Below, piece after piece: positions 53,050 through 64,000 of a stretch of DNA of 64,000 nt (position 1 is its first letter; every line of letters starts with the position of its first letter). The notes under the pieces were generated by a model. It saw only the letters and a list, made by a program, of their open reading frames with translations, was not told where the DNA came from and made no database searches. Position numbers and translations under genes: made by a program. Location: NCBI RefSeq assembly GCF_007754155.1, contig NZ_CP037423.1, positions 5,486,865-5,550,864 of the forward strand, read 5' to 3'. This DNA comes from Stieleria neptunia (GTDB lineage: Bacteria > Planctomycetota > Planctomycetia > Pirellulales > Pirellulaceae).

Positions 53050-53243
53050 GACGGCAGGGCGCAAGCGGGGTGTCGATTGAGTGAGCCGCGACGCGTAAGC
53101 GGCCGGGCATCCAGGCGCGCGCCCGAGGCCTTACGGCCAGCGGCTCACCATTGCCTCGACCCATTCCACTCAATCGACAGCCACAAGCTCTCCGGTTCCT
53201 TGTTATTGCCAACACACCGGCCCGCTCGCGCCCTGCCGCTAAA
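53050..53243. repeat. Composite inverted-repeat element (about 195 bp)
   Basis: GGCAGGGCGCAAGCGGG at the left and CCCGCTCGCGCCCTGCCGCTAAA at the right flank a 68-bp hairpin GTGAGCCGCGACGCGTAAGC...CGGCTCAC (53081-53148), with TGTCGATTGAGTG / ACTCAATCGACAG forming a further nested pair. Same plan as 46303-46503. Confidence 0.8.
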
Positions 53244-53376
53244 AGATCGTTCACGGCGCCCCTGTCCCGCAGAGTTTCGCTGACCGGAATCCGGGTGGCG
53301 TGTCACGGGGGAAACGTCGCGAAGTTTGCCGCTGGCAGGCTGTTAATCGACGTCCCCGACGGGTACGATTTCCGCC

Positions 53377-56016
53377 ATGACTCCGATGATGAAACAGTAC
53401 CACGAGGCGAAGGCGGCTTGCGGCGACGCATTGCTGCTTTTTCGCATGGGCGACTTCTATGAACTATTTTTGGAGGATGCCAAGACGGCCGCTCGTGTCC
53501 TCGGGCTGACCCTGACCAGCCGCGACAAAGATAGTGCCAATCCGACGGCGATGGCGGGGTTCCCCCATCACCAGCTCGATTCGTACCTCTGCAAATTGAT
53601 CCAAGCGGGATTCCGCGCCGCGGTTTGTGAACAGGTTGAAGACCCCAAACAAGCCAAGGGGCTGGTCAAACGAGAAATCACCCGCCTGGTCAGCGCAGGC
53701 ACCCTGACCGATGACGATCTGCTGGATCCGCGGGAAGCAAATTATTTGGCCGCGGTGGTGTTGCACACGCCACGAAAAGGCAAGAAGCAAACCGATGAGC
53801 CGGTCGCGGGAATCGCTTGGGCGGAATTGTCCAGCGGGCGGTTCTGCGCTGGAGTGTTCCCGATGTCACGGGTCGAAGACGAATTGGCGCGGATCGGTCC
53901 GGCGGAGGTGATTTACCGAGAAGACGACGCCAAATTCTCGCCGGATTCGACCGCCCCTTGGTCCTGGACGGCGCGGCCGGCATGGAGCTTTGCCGAAGAC
54001 GCCTCGGTCGAGTTGCTGTGCAAGCAGTTTTCGGTCGGTTCGCTCGAAGGGTTCGGCTTTCGTGACGATGACACCGCGGCGATTCGGGCGGCCGGCGCGG
54101 CACTGACCTATCTGCAAGAAACCCAACCCGGCGGGCTGGATCATTTTCGATCGATTTCGGCGCATCACCGCAGCGGCGTGCTGGAAATCGATGCATCGAC
54201 GCGACGAAGTCTGGAGATCACTCGCACACTGCGAACGTCGTCACGTGCCGGATCACTGGTCGATGCCATCGATTTAACTTGCACGTCGGCCGGGTCGCGG
54301 ATGCTGGCCGATTGGATCGCCGCGCCACTGGTCGATCTTGATGCGATCTGCCTGCGACACGATGCAGTCGAAGAGTTCTTTTCCCAGGCGTCCCTCCGCA
54401 CCGAAGTGCGTTCGATCCTGAAACAGACCTATGACATCACCCGACTGTTGGCGCGAATCGCCACCGGTCGGACGGGGCCGCGGGATCTGCAGCAAGTCTC
54501 ACGAACGCTGGCCGGATTGCCGACGTTGAAAGCCAAGCTGGCCGGACGGACTCCCAAGCGGATCGTGCACCTGGAATCGCATTTGCATCTGTGCCCCGAG
54601 CTGCGCAGTGAACTGGAATCGGCGTTGGCCGATGAGTGCCCGCTCAACGCCGCCGACGGAAACTTCGTCCGCAAGGGATTCGACCCCGAACTCGATTCGC
54701 TGCGCGAGTTGGCTGCAGGCGGAAAACAATGGATTCTGGAATACCAACAGCGTCAGATGGACGTGACCGGCATTCCCAACTTGAAAGTCGGCTACAACAA
54801 GGTCTTCGGGTATTACTTAGAAGTCACCAACGCCCACAAGGACAAGGTGCCCGATGATTTCATTCGCAAACAAACGCTGAAGAACTGCGAGCGTTACATC
54901 ACGCCGGAGTTGAAAGAGTACGAAGAGAAAGTCCTGGCCGCAGATGAAAAAGCCGCAGCGCGGGAACAATTGATCTTCCACAACTTGCGGACGCGAACCC
55001 ACCATCATTTGGCGACGTTGCAGGAAGTCGCCGTTGCGATGGCGGAGTTGGATGTCCTGGCGGCCCTGGCCGAACTGGCGGCACAGCGAAATTGGGTGCG
55101 TCCGGAGATGACCGACGATTCGGTGTTGCGAATCGAAGCGGGCCGGCACCCGGTGTTGGATGTGACGTTACCCCAGGGCGAATTTGTCCCCAACGACTGT
55201 GTCCACGCGCCCGAGACCGGGATGATCCTGCTGATCACCGGTCCCAACATGTCGGGCAAGAGCACCTACATCCGCCAAGTCGCCTTGATCACCTTGTTGG
55301 CCCAGGCCGGGTCCTATGTCCCCGCCGAATCCGCCTTGATCGGGATCGCCGACCGGATCTTTGCACGCGTGGGCGCCAGCGATGAACTGAGCCGTGGGCA
55401 GAGTACGTTCATGGTCGAAATGGTCGAAACGGCGCGGATTCTCAACACCGCCACGTCTCGATCGCTGGTGATCCTGGACGAAATCGGCCGCGGAACGAGC
55501 ACCTATGATGGGCTTTCGCTGGCCTGGGCGATCACCGAGCACTTGCACGAGCAGATCGGTTGCCGGACGCTGTTTGCCACCCACTACCACGAACTGACTC
55601 AGTTGGAAGAGTCGCTTCCGCGGGTGTCGAATTTGAACGTGGCCGTCAAAGAATGGAATGACGAAGTTGTGTTTTTGCACCGGATCATTCCCGGCGGCGC
55701 GGACAAGAGTTATGGGATCCACGTCGCCCGGCTGGCCGGCGTGCCCAGCGAGGTCAACGAGCGTGCCAAAGACGTGCTGGCGCAATTGGAAATCGACCAC
55801 CGAGACGCGCTCGACCGGCCCTCGATCGCTCCGCCCCAAGGACACAGCGACCGCAGCGGCGGGTCTTACCAGTTGACGCTGTTCGGATTTTCCGACCATC
55901 CGGTGCTCAGTCAGGTGCAACGTCTGGACCTGAATTCGATGACTCCGATCGACGCGATGCAATTTTTGCAGCGGGCCCAGCGTGAATTGCGGAGCAATCC
56001 GGTGGTGAAGCCGTAG
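53377..56016 (+). CDS. mutS: DNA mismatch repair protein MutS
   Basis: An 879-residue MutS1. The N-terminal mismatch-reading motif lies in LLFRMGDFYELFLEDA (Phe-x-Glu: F-Y-E), followed by the connector, lever and clamp domains, with the ATPase Walker A GPNMSGKST (622-630), DELSRGQSTFMVEM, Walker B LVILDEIGRGTSTYDG and ATHYHELTQLEE. The C-terminus retains a short dimerisation-type tail. Start at the ATG 53377 gives the canonical N-terminus MTPMMKQYHEAK. Together with uvrB it makes a DNA-repair neighbourhood, though about 600 bases of repeats lie between. Confidence 0.97.
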   Translation: MTPMMKQYHEAKAACGDALLLFRMGDFYELFLEDAKTAARVLGLTLTSRDKDSANPTAMAGFPHHQLDSYLCKLIQAGFRAAVCEQVEDPKQAKGLVKREITRLVSAGTLTDDDLLDPREANYLAAVVLHTPRKGKKQTDEPVAGIAWAELSSGRFCAGVFPMSRVEDELARIGPAEVIYREDDAKFSPDSTAPWSWTARPAWSFAEDASVELLCKQFSVGSLEGFGFRDDDTAAIRAAGAALTYLQETQPGGLDHFRSISAHHRSGVLEIDASTRRSLEITRTLRTSSRAGSLVDAIDLTCTSAGSRMLADWIAAPLVDLDAICLRHDAVEEFFSQASLRTEVRSILKQTYDITRLLARIATGRTGPRDLQQVSRTLAGLPTLKAKLAGRTPKRIVHLESHLHLCPELRSELESALADECPLNAADGNFVRKGFDPELDSLRELAAGGKQWILEYQQRQMDVTGIPNLKVGYNKVFGYYLEVTNAHKDKVPDDFIRKQTLKNCERYITPELKEYEEKVLAADEKAAAREQLIFHNLRTRTHHHLATLQEVAVAMAELDVLAALAELAAQRNWVRPEMTDDSVLRIEAGRHPVLDVTLPQGEFVPNDCVHAPETGMILLITGPNMSGKSTYIRQVALITLLAQAGSYVPAESALIGIADRIFARVGASDELSRGQSTFMVEMVETARILNTATSRSLVILDEIGRGTSTYDGLSLAWAITEHLHEQIGCRTLFATHYHELTQLEESLPRVSNLNVAVKEWNDEVVFLHRIIPGGADKSYGIHVARLAGVPSEVNERAKDVLAQLEIDHRDALDRPSIAPPQGHSDRSGGSYQLTLFGFSDHPVLSQVQRLDLNSMTPIDAMQFLQRAQRELRSNPVVKP

Positions 56017-56069
56017 CAGCGAAGCTCGCACTGGCCGGAAGTTTCTGGCCGCACGTTTCGGGACGCATC

Positions 56070-56099
56070 GTTTTTTGCCTCTCTTTTTTGGCAAAAAAC
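56070..56099 (+). terminator. AT-rich hairpin after mutS
   Basis: GTTTTTTGCC (56070-56079) and GGCAAAAAAC (56090-56099) form a perfect 10-bp stem with a 10-base loop of mostly T. There is no T tract after the stem on the plus strand, so this is a candidate, not a classical terminator. Confidence 0.4.
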
Positions 56100-56280
56100 T
56101 CGATCTTTCGTGAAACCCTGCCGCATCGGCGTGGTTTGAACAGGGTAACTCTCGACGAAATCCATCGATCGCCTCGGCGGTTATCGGAAAAACGTCGCGG
56201 GGCGGTGTACGGCTTCAATGCACGGCGGAACTCCTCCGCAGCCAACTTCTCTTTCTGTTAATTTCTGGGAATCGAAATCA

Positions 56281-57156
56281 ATGAAGATCACAAGCGGCCC
56301 AATGGCCCTGTTGTTCGCGGCAATCTTGGCGATGGTCGCCACGGATGTAATGGCTCAACGCGGTGGCGGTGGCCGACCGGGGGGTGGGGGCGGCCGTCCG
56401 GGCGGCGGCGGATTTCGTGGCGGCCCTGGCGGGGGCGGTGGCTTCGGCGGACGCGGAGGCGGAGGCGGTTCTATCCTGGGACTGTTGCAAGTCAAAGAAG
56501 TCCAAGAAGAAATCGAGTTGATGCCCGACCAGGAAGAGGCCGTCAAGAAGGTCGCCGAGGGCCGCGAACGCGTCGAATTCCCACGCGATTTTGATCGTGA
56601 AAATCGCGACAGCGAAGAAAATGTCGCCAAACTGCAGGCGTACATGAAAAAGGTCGCCGAAGGGGAAAAGAAAATCCGCGAGCAACTCGAAGAGGTGTTG
56701 TTGCCAGAGCAAATGGAACGGCTGCAACAAATCGAGGTCCAGCAGATGCGAGCCGGCGCGCTGATGAATGAGCGTGTCGCGACCGAATTGAAACTGACGG
56801 CCAGCCAGAAAGAACAACTGACCAAGAAATCCGAAGAAGCACGCGAAGAAATGATGGGCAAGATGCGTGAGTTGTTCCAAGGCGGTGACCGCGAAAACAT
56901 GCGGGAAAAGATGGAAGAAGCTCAAAAGGATATGGAAGTCAAACTGGTCAGCGTGCTGACCAGTGAGCAGAAAAAAGACTTCGAAGAAATGAAGGGCGAA
57001 CCGTTTGAAATGCCGGCACAGCAAGGTCGTGGCGGATTCGGCGGCCGCGGCGGAGCGGGCGGCCCCGGTGGTCGTGGCGGCCCCGGCGGACAAAGAGGCG
57101 GAGACCGCGGTGGACGCGGAGGACGTGGAGGCCAGCGCCCCGATTCCGAAGAGTAG
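56281..57156 (+). CDS. Exported glycine-rich, helical protein
   Basis: A 291-residue protein with a Sec signal peptide (residues 1-25, ending VMA-Q), a Gly/Arg-rich region (about 27-58, GGGGRPGGGG), a long charged helical core (about 60-245; LQVKEVQEEIELMPDQEEAVKK, LTASQKEQLTKKSEEAREEM) with two LTxxQ-like turns and a Gly/Arg-rich tail (RGGFGGRGGAGGPGGRGG). The core resembles planctomycete proteins with Spy/CpxP-type LTxxQ helices, a periplasmic chaperone-like fold; exact function unknown. The start at 56281 is the first ATG giving a signal peptide. Confidence 0.7.
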   Translation: MKITSGPMALLFAAILAMVATDVMAQRGGGGRPGGGGGRPGGGGFRGGPGGGGGFGGRGGGGGSILGLLQVKEVQEEIELMPDQEEAVKKVAEGRERVEFPRDFDRENRDSEENVAKLQAYMKKVAEGEKKIREQLEEVLLPEQMERLQQIEVQQMRAGALMNERVATELKLTASQKEQLTKKSEEAREEMMGKMRELFQGGDRENMREKMEEAQKDMEVKLVSVLTSEQKKDFEEMKGEPFEMPAQQGRGGFGGRGGAGGPGGRGGPGGQRGGDRGGRGGRGGQRPDSEE

Positions 57157-57662
57157 ACCGATCGCAACGAGACGAGTTCGCTGCTCGAATTGAAACGTCG
57201 ACTGCAGCGAAGCGCTCCGCTGCACCGACCAGGGACAGGTTCTCCACGTGGGAATCTGTCCCGTTTTTTTTCAGGTTTCAGGTTTCAGGTTTCAGGTTTC
57301 AGGTTTCAGGTTTCAGGTTTCAGGTTTGAGTTCCAACAACTTGGAACTTGGAACTTGGAACTTGGAACTTGGAACTTGGAACTTGGAACTTGGAACTTGG
57401 AACTTGGAACTTGGAACTTGGAACTTTCGACAGAAGGATTACAACCGGTACACCTTCGTTGCGTTTCCGCATCATACGAGGTTGCATTTTCGCATCATCG
57501 CTGCCAACTGCGTGCTAGGGTTCCTCGGACGAGGTCTGTATGGACTCAGACCCGGATCGACGACCCGCATGCGACTGACTCAAGCCGATGTTCGCTCTGT
57601 TTTCAAACTCAACCTCCCTTGCGACGGCCCGCGATGGCTGCGCGATGAGAGAGGTGAGTGCG
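57157..57662. other. Intergenic region with heptamer arrays
   Basis: About 500 bases without a gene. Holds the heptamer arrays at 57268-57424 and, from 57430, unremarkable DNA leading to the lipoprotein start; GAGAGGTGAG upstream of 57663 is the probable ribosome-binding sequence. Confidence 0.75.
57268..57424. repeat. Opposed heptanucleotide arrays (TTTCAGG then CTTGGAA)
   Basis: About eight copies of TTTCAGG (57268-57327), a short hairpin GTTCCAA-CAAC-TTGGAAC, then about twelve copies of CTTGGAA (57340-57424). CTTGGAA is close to the reverse complement of the TTCCAGG unit at 20780-20945, so the two halves are inverted relatives. Confidence 0.93.
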
Positions 57663-60449
57663 ATGGTAAGGGTGATGGCGATCGTGGTGATGGTCTCGCT
57701 GCTGCAGTTTGCCGGTTGCTCGCGACTGCGGCTTCCCGCCATTGATCCGACGGGGCAACGGATCTTCAATCCACTGCCGGCGACGACCACGATTGCGCTT
57801 CCCGGTTCCGCGGGTGAAGGCCGACTGGGGAGCTGCCTTCGAAAACTCGGTGACCCGTTGAACACGCGTCCGTTTTCGTTGCCCGAACCGGCGTTCCCCG
57901 AACCGGTCGCGCCGCCATCCTGCCTGACGCCCGTGCCCAGTACGTCAACGCCACCGCTGACTTCGATCGGTGGTGCGTCCAATGAACCGTGCGTTCCGAG
58001 CGCCCCCTGCCCGGCGGATTGCTTGAACGGTCCGCCGGCGATTCTGTATGGCAACGAGTGTCAGATGCGAGAGCTTTGCCGGCTTCCCAAACGCGGCAAG
58101 CGGGGCTGCATCCTGCTCTCGCCCCAGAAGATCGTCGCGCCGGTCGGAGGCGAAGTGGTTCTGTTGTCGGGAATCTGTGGCGACCAAGGGCATTTGCAAG
58201 TCGGCGAGCCGCTGGAATGGATGCTGACGCCGGAAAGCGTCGGAACGTTTATCCAAGTCGGTGACGATGATCCGGGCGTGATGCACCGATTGGCACGGAT
58301 CAAAAAGGCATCCAAACAAGATCCCGCCTATGCGTTCGGCGTGACCAGTACCAAACGCATGAAGATCACGCGCGGGAACCTGAATCCCAACGATGATGTC
58401 CAACTCGAAAAGGGACAAACGTGGATCACCGTCAGCAGCCCCAGCGAAGGGACCAGTAAAGTCACCGTGCTGGCGCCGGAAAGTGAGTGTTGGGATCAGC
58501 GAAAAGCGACCGCGACGATCTATTGGGTCGATGCGGCGCGGCAGTTTCCGGGGACGCAAATCGTCCCGGCTGGAACCCCGGTCACCTTGACGACGCGGGT
58601 GACTCGCTCCGAAGGCATGTTGCCGGCGCGTGGATGGAAGGTTTATTACGAAATCATGCAACCCGAACTCGGATCGTTCGCGTCGACCGGATCTTCCTTC
58701 GTTGAAGCCACGGTGGACGACGCCGGAAATGCGACGGTGCAGTTGATCCCGACACCGGGCACGTCGGGAACGGCGGCGATCGCGATGCGGGTGATTCGCC
58801 CCGGTGGCGAAACCGACAACATGCCGCCGTTGACGCTGTTCACCGGCGAAACCTTCGTCACGTGGAGTGCGCCGCAGTTGGCGATTCGCGCCGGCGCGCC
58901 TCAGATCGCTTCCTTCGGCATCCCTTTTCAAGCCGCCGCGGCGGTTTCCAATCCCGGTGATCAACCCGCAACCAATGTCCGCGTGATCATGCAGATCCCG
59001 CCGGGTGTTCAAGCATCGAGTACGGATTCGTTCGCCCAAAACCTGCCCAACACGATCGTGTGGGAGATCGGAGAACTGCCACCCCAGCAGGAATTGGATC
59101 TGTTGCTCAATGTCACCACCGAATCCTCATTGTCACTGAACTTTGAAGCCCGTGCCGACGGCCCGTTGGTGGCGACGACATCCGTCGCCGTCGACGTCTT
59201 TCGCCCCTCGCTGGTGTTGAGCGTGGCGCCGGAAAAAGATCGCTATCAGGTCGGCGAAGAGGTGACGTTCAACATCGACGTGCGAAACACCGGTGACCGC
59301 CCGCTCACGAATCTGCAATTGATCGCCAACGGTGACGATTCGATGCTGCACACGCCCAGTAACCTGCGGCGGGTCGTCAAACCCAAGCAAGACCCGAACA
59401 CGCAAGAAGACATCCCGTTGCAGCCGGGTGAGACTTGGCCGGTCGCGGTGACCTTCATTCCGACCGATCCGGGCCGCCGCTGCATCCAGTTGGAAGCGAC
59501 CGCGGATGCGGGACAGCGCGCGACGACCGAGTCCTGCGTGACGGTGATCAATCAGCCGCCACCGACGCCCGCGGTCACCGCGACGCTCTCCGGACGCAGT
59601 CGGACTTCGGTCGGCAGCGAAACGCTGTTCCGCGGCATCGTCGTCAACACCGGCAGCGTGCCCCTGGACAACGTTCGGGTCACGATGGCCTATGATCCGC
59701 AATTGCGTCCGATCGGTGCGACGGACCAATACCTGTCCGAGCCGCGCGCCGGTCGGTACATGATCGAGTGGGTGATCCCTCGTCTGGAACCCGAAACCAG
59801 CGAAACCTTGGAAGCGAATTTCCAGGTCATCGGTACCAACCCCAGAAGCAGCGTGGTGATGGCGGTTGAGTCACAGCAAGGCGCACGGGCGAGCGAACAA
59901 GTGCAGTTCGAAATCTTGCCATCGGCGATCCGGCAACCGGCCCCCGCACCGGCCGCGCCCAGCACGCTGCCCCCGGCGACGGCTCCCCCGATGATCCCGG
60001 GGCGGCCAACGCCGCCCGCTCCCGCTCAGGATCCCACGCCGCGGCCGGCCCCCAGCCAACCCGCCGAACCGCAATCCTTGGGTCTGTCCATCACGGGGCC
60101 CAGCTCGGCCGTGTTCGTCAATCAACCGATCCGCTATGACTTGCGCGTCACCAACCCGTCGTCGCAGCAAGACGGCAACGTCAGCATCCGATTCAATCTT
60201 CCCGACGGTGTTCAGGTGGTGCGCATCACACAACCGCTGAGCCCCGAACTCGGCGAGTTCAGCCCCAACGGGAACTACATCTATTTAAAAGACATCGGGA
60301 CATTGCGACCGTTTGAATCGATCGACTACCTGATCCTGTTGACCTGCAATCAACCGAAGACGTTTACGATCACCGCCGAGGCGGTCAGCCGCGGCAAACC
60401 GAAGGGCGCGCGGTCGCAGGTGACGACCCAGGTGGTGTCGGATCAGTGA
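57663..60449 (+). CDS. DUF11-repeat lipoprotein
   Basis: A 928-residue exported protein. The signal sequence MVRVMAIVVMVSLLQFAGC ends in a lipobox (LQFAGC, Cys19), so it should be a lipoprotein. After a proline-rich, cysteine-containing N-terminal region (about 20-150) come several Ig-like beta-sandwich modules; at least three fit the DUF11/OmcB-type 'conserved repeat' (IPFQAAAAVSNPGDQPATNV, EEVTFNIDVRNTGDRPLTNL, TLFRGIVVNTGSVPLDNV and VNQPIRYDLRVTNPSSQQ). A Pro/Ala-rich linker (about 785-830) separates the last module. Such proteins occur in several paralogs in Pirellulaceae and are envelope or surface structural candidates. Start at 57663 has GAGAGGTGAG upstream. Confidence 0.82.
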   Translation: MVRVMAIVVMVSLLQFAGCSRLRLPAIDPTGQRIFNPLPATTTIALPGSAGEGRLGSCLRKLGDPLNTRPFSLPEPAFPEPVAPPSCLTPVPSTSTPPLTSIGGASNEPCVPSAPCPADCLNGPPAILYGNECQMRELCRLPKRGKRGCILLSPQKIVAPVGGEVVLLSGICGDQGHLQVGEPLEWMLTPESVGTFIQVGDDDPGVMHRLARIKKASKQDPAYAFGVTSTKRMKITRGNLNPNDDVQLEKGQTWITVSSPSEGTSKVTVLAPESECWDQRKATATIYWVDAARQFPGTQIVPAGTPVTLTTRVTRSEGMLPARGWKVYYEIMQPELGSFASTGSSFVEATVDDAGNATVQLIPTPGTSGTAAIAMRVIRPGGETDNMPPLTLFTGETFVTWSAPQLAIRAGAPQIASFGIPFQAAAAVSNPGDQPATNVRVIMQIPPGVQASSTDSFAQNLPNTIVWEIGELPPQQELDLLLNVTTESSLSLNFEARADGPLVATTSVAVDVFRPSLVLSVAPEKDRYQVGEEVTFNIDVRNTGDRPLTNLQLIANGDDSMLHTPSNLRRVVKPKQDPNTQEDIPLQPGETWPVAVTFIPTDPGRRCIQLEATADAGQRATTESCVTVINQPPPTPAVTATLSGRSRTSVGSETLFRGIVVNTGSVPLDNVRVTMAYDPQLRPIGATDQYLSEPRAGRYMIEWVIPRLEPETSETLEANFQVIGTNPRSSVVMAVESQQGARASEQVQFEILPSAIRQPAPAPAAPSTLPPATAPPMIPGRPTPPAPAQDPTPRPAPSQPAEPQSLGLSITGPSSAVFVNQPIRYDLRVTNPSSQQDGNVSIRFNLPDGVQVVRITQPLSPELGEFSPNGNYIYLKDIGTLRPFESIDYLILLTCNQPKTFTITAEAVSRGKPKGARSQVTTQVVSDQ

Positions 60450-60532
60450 ACCGAGTGGCGCGTGTGAAAAAACACCCACGCGCCGCTTGCTGACGCCGCT
60501 CGTTGATTCAATCGGGATCTGCTGAGTCCATG

Positions 60533-60600
60533 GTGAGCCGCTGGCCGTAAGGCCTCGGGCGGGCGCCAGCATGCCCGGCCGCTTACGCGTCACGACTCAC
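60533..60600. repeat. GTGAGCCG ... CGACTCAC hairpin (inverted copy)
   Basis: A 68-bp imperfect inverted repeat in the opposite orientation to the copies at 46381 and 53081: the GGCCGTAAGGCCTCGGGC half now precedes the GCCCGGCCGCTTACGCGTC half. Confidence 0.8.
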
Positions 60601-60655
60601 TCCATCAACAGACCGTCAGCCAGTGACGCGTGATCAACAATGAACCACTCGTCAC

Positions 60656-60994
60656 TCAGGACTGCGATTGCAGCATCTGCGCCTTCGCCATCGCATCTTC
60701 GGCTTTGGCAATGTACTGCTGTTCCTGAGTGCCCGCCCAAGCGCGTTGGTAGGTCACGCTCATGGCGGTGAAGTTAAACGGATCGTTCGGCTCCAACTCA
60801 CACGCCTTCTCGCCGTGCCGGATCGCCTCGTCGTGCTGTCCGGTCTTGGTGTAGACACGGGCGAGGGCGAGGTGCCCGAGCACAAACGAATCGTCTTCCT
60901 GGAGAATCGAGTTCAAACCGTCGATCGCTTCGCTGAACTTCTCGTCGTCGATCAGTTTTTCGACGTCGTTGTACTGACTGTGAATGTCACTCAT
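60656..60994 (-). CDS. Small TPR protein
   Basis: A 112-residue protein of about three tetratricopeptide-like helical hairpins: YNDVEKLIDDEKFSEAIDGL, SFVLGHLALARVYTKTGQHDEAIRHGEKA and NDPFNFTAMSVTYQRAWAGT. The consensus positions of TPR (W/L-G-Y-A-P pattern, here L-G-A-P) are recognisable. A scaffold role is likely. It begins 12 bases after the aconitase stop codon and is probably co-transcribed with acnA. Confidence 0.82.
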   Translation of the reverse strand: MSDIHSQYNDVEKLIDDEKFSEAIDGLNSILQEDDSFVLGHLALARVYTKTGQHDEAIRHGEKACELEPNDPFNFTAMSVTYQRAWAGTQEQQYIAKAEDAMAKAQMLQSQS

Positions 60995-61006
60995 GGTTGA
61001 TAAAAA

Positions 61007-63715
<2,709 letters not shown>

Positions 63716-64000
63716 TGCGTGTGTCTCTGAGTGCAAAGCGGAAGTGGGACGGTCAACGGCCACAGTCTAGCGTTTTGCTCCGAATAAATCGCCCCTGCGA
63801 CAGGCCGTCACGGACCGAATCGGGGCACGGCCGACGCTGGAGACGGTAGCCAGCGACGAATGCTTTCCTAGCCGCCTCAGATCGCGGTTTTGGGGCCGGC
63901 GACCCACCAAAGAGCATGTCGTCGTCGCGATTGGCGTCGGTTCAACCCTGCCGATTGCCACGCCGGCGGGGGCAGGTTCCGCCGCCCGACCCGGTAAAAA
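63716..64000. other. Upstream region of acnA, nothing recognised
   Basis: About 285 bases to the window edge. No gene-like frame, repeat family member or terminator was recognised; it should contain the acnA promoter. Confidence 0.5.

Larger units (their letters stand above)
52781..53376. other. Repeat-rich region between uvrB and mutS
   Basis: No gene. Contains two copies of the TTCCCTGGCAGAGCCAGGGAA hairpin (52798-52818 and 53023-53043), a CCCTCC-type inverted pair around 52834-52930, a hairpin ACCCTCCCTT/AAGGGAGGGT (52956-52977), and a composite element at 53050-53243. It is a dense collection point for the repeat families of this chromosome. Confidence 0.8.

Overview
The window is GC-rich chromosomal DNA that most resembles a planctomycete of the Pirellulaceae (Rhodopirellula/Stieleria-like). 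This rests on an AcnA that begins MSFDPF, a DnaJ-like 'NHYALLGL' N-terminal module typical of planctomycete proteins, Tat-exported Gfo/Idh/MocA oxidoreductases, a DUF11 lipoprotein, CxxC zinc-ribbon proteins and several families of short intergenic inverted repeats. The assignment is from protein recognition, not from rRNA. No rRNA, tRNA, CRISPR array or intact transposase was seen.

Layout: 1-1.8 kb is the end of a flagellar hook-junction operon (flgK end, flgL), converging on an exported methyltransferase. From 2.8 to 12.7 kb lies a dense two-component signalling block: one REC-histidine kinase on the plus strand and, on the minus strand, a Tat-exported PotD-like binding protein, a HAMP sensor kinase, three single-receiver regulators, a second REC-histidine kinase and a double-receiver regulator. 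Then come glycogen phosphorylase (13.2-15.7 kb), a beta-lactamase-fold serine hydrolase, and the sulfate activation pair cysD/cysNC (16-20.6 kb). A long heptanucleotide array (20.7-21.0 kb) precedes purA-uppS-cdsA, followed by phoH-pgpH-ybeY-corC (24.5-29.9 kb), korA-korB and cysK (30.2-34.2 kb).

From 34.5 to 44.7 kb are less familiar proteins: a DUF4261-like protein, a 982-residue mosaic protein carrying three unrelated tandem-repeat tracts plus zinc ribbons, a DnaJ-like single-pass membrane protein, a conserved unknown, an S1-domain RNA-binding protein and a Pup ligase/Dop family protein interrupted by a roughly 110-residue hydrophobic insertion. The last is the most unusual gene in the window. 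The remainder (44.7-63.7 kb) holds a Gfo/Idh/MocA oxidoreductase, an MFS transporter, a GMC oxidoreductase, uvrB and mutS, a Gly-rich exported protein, a DUF11 lipoprotein, a small TPR protein and aconitase.

Intergenic spaces of more than about 200 bp are mostly filled with repeats: paired hairpins built on TTAGCGGCAGGGCGCGAGC, on GTGAGCCGCGACGCGTAAGC and on TTCCCTGGCAGAGCCAGGGAA, a REP-like AAAAGGGGTCAGGCACC pair, and heptamer arrays at two loci. These look like non-autonomous or structural repeat families spread through the chromosome. Start codons were chosen from visible Shine-Dalgarno sequences, family N-termini and signal peptides and are sometimes uncertain.
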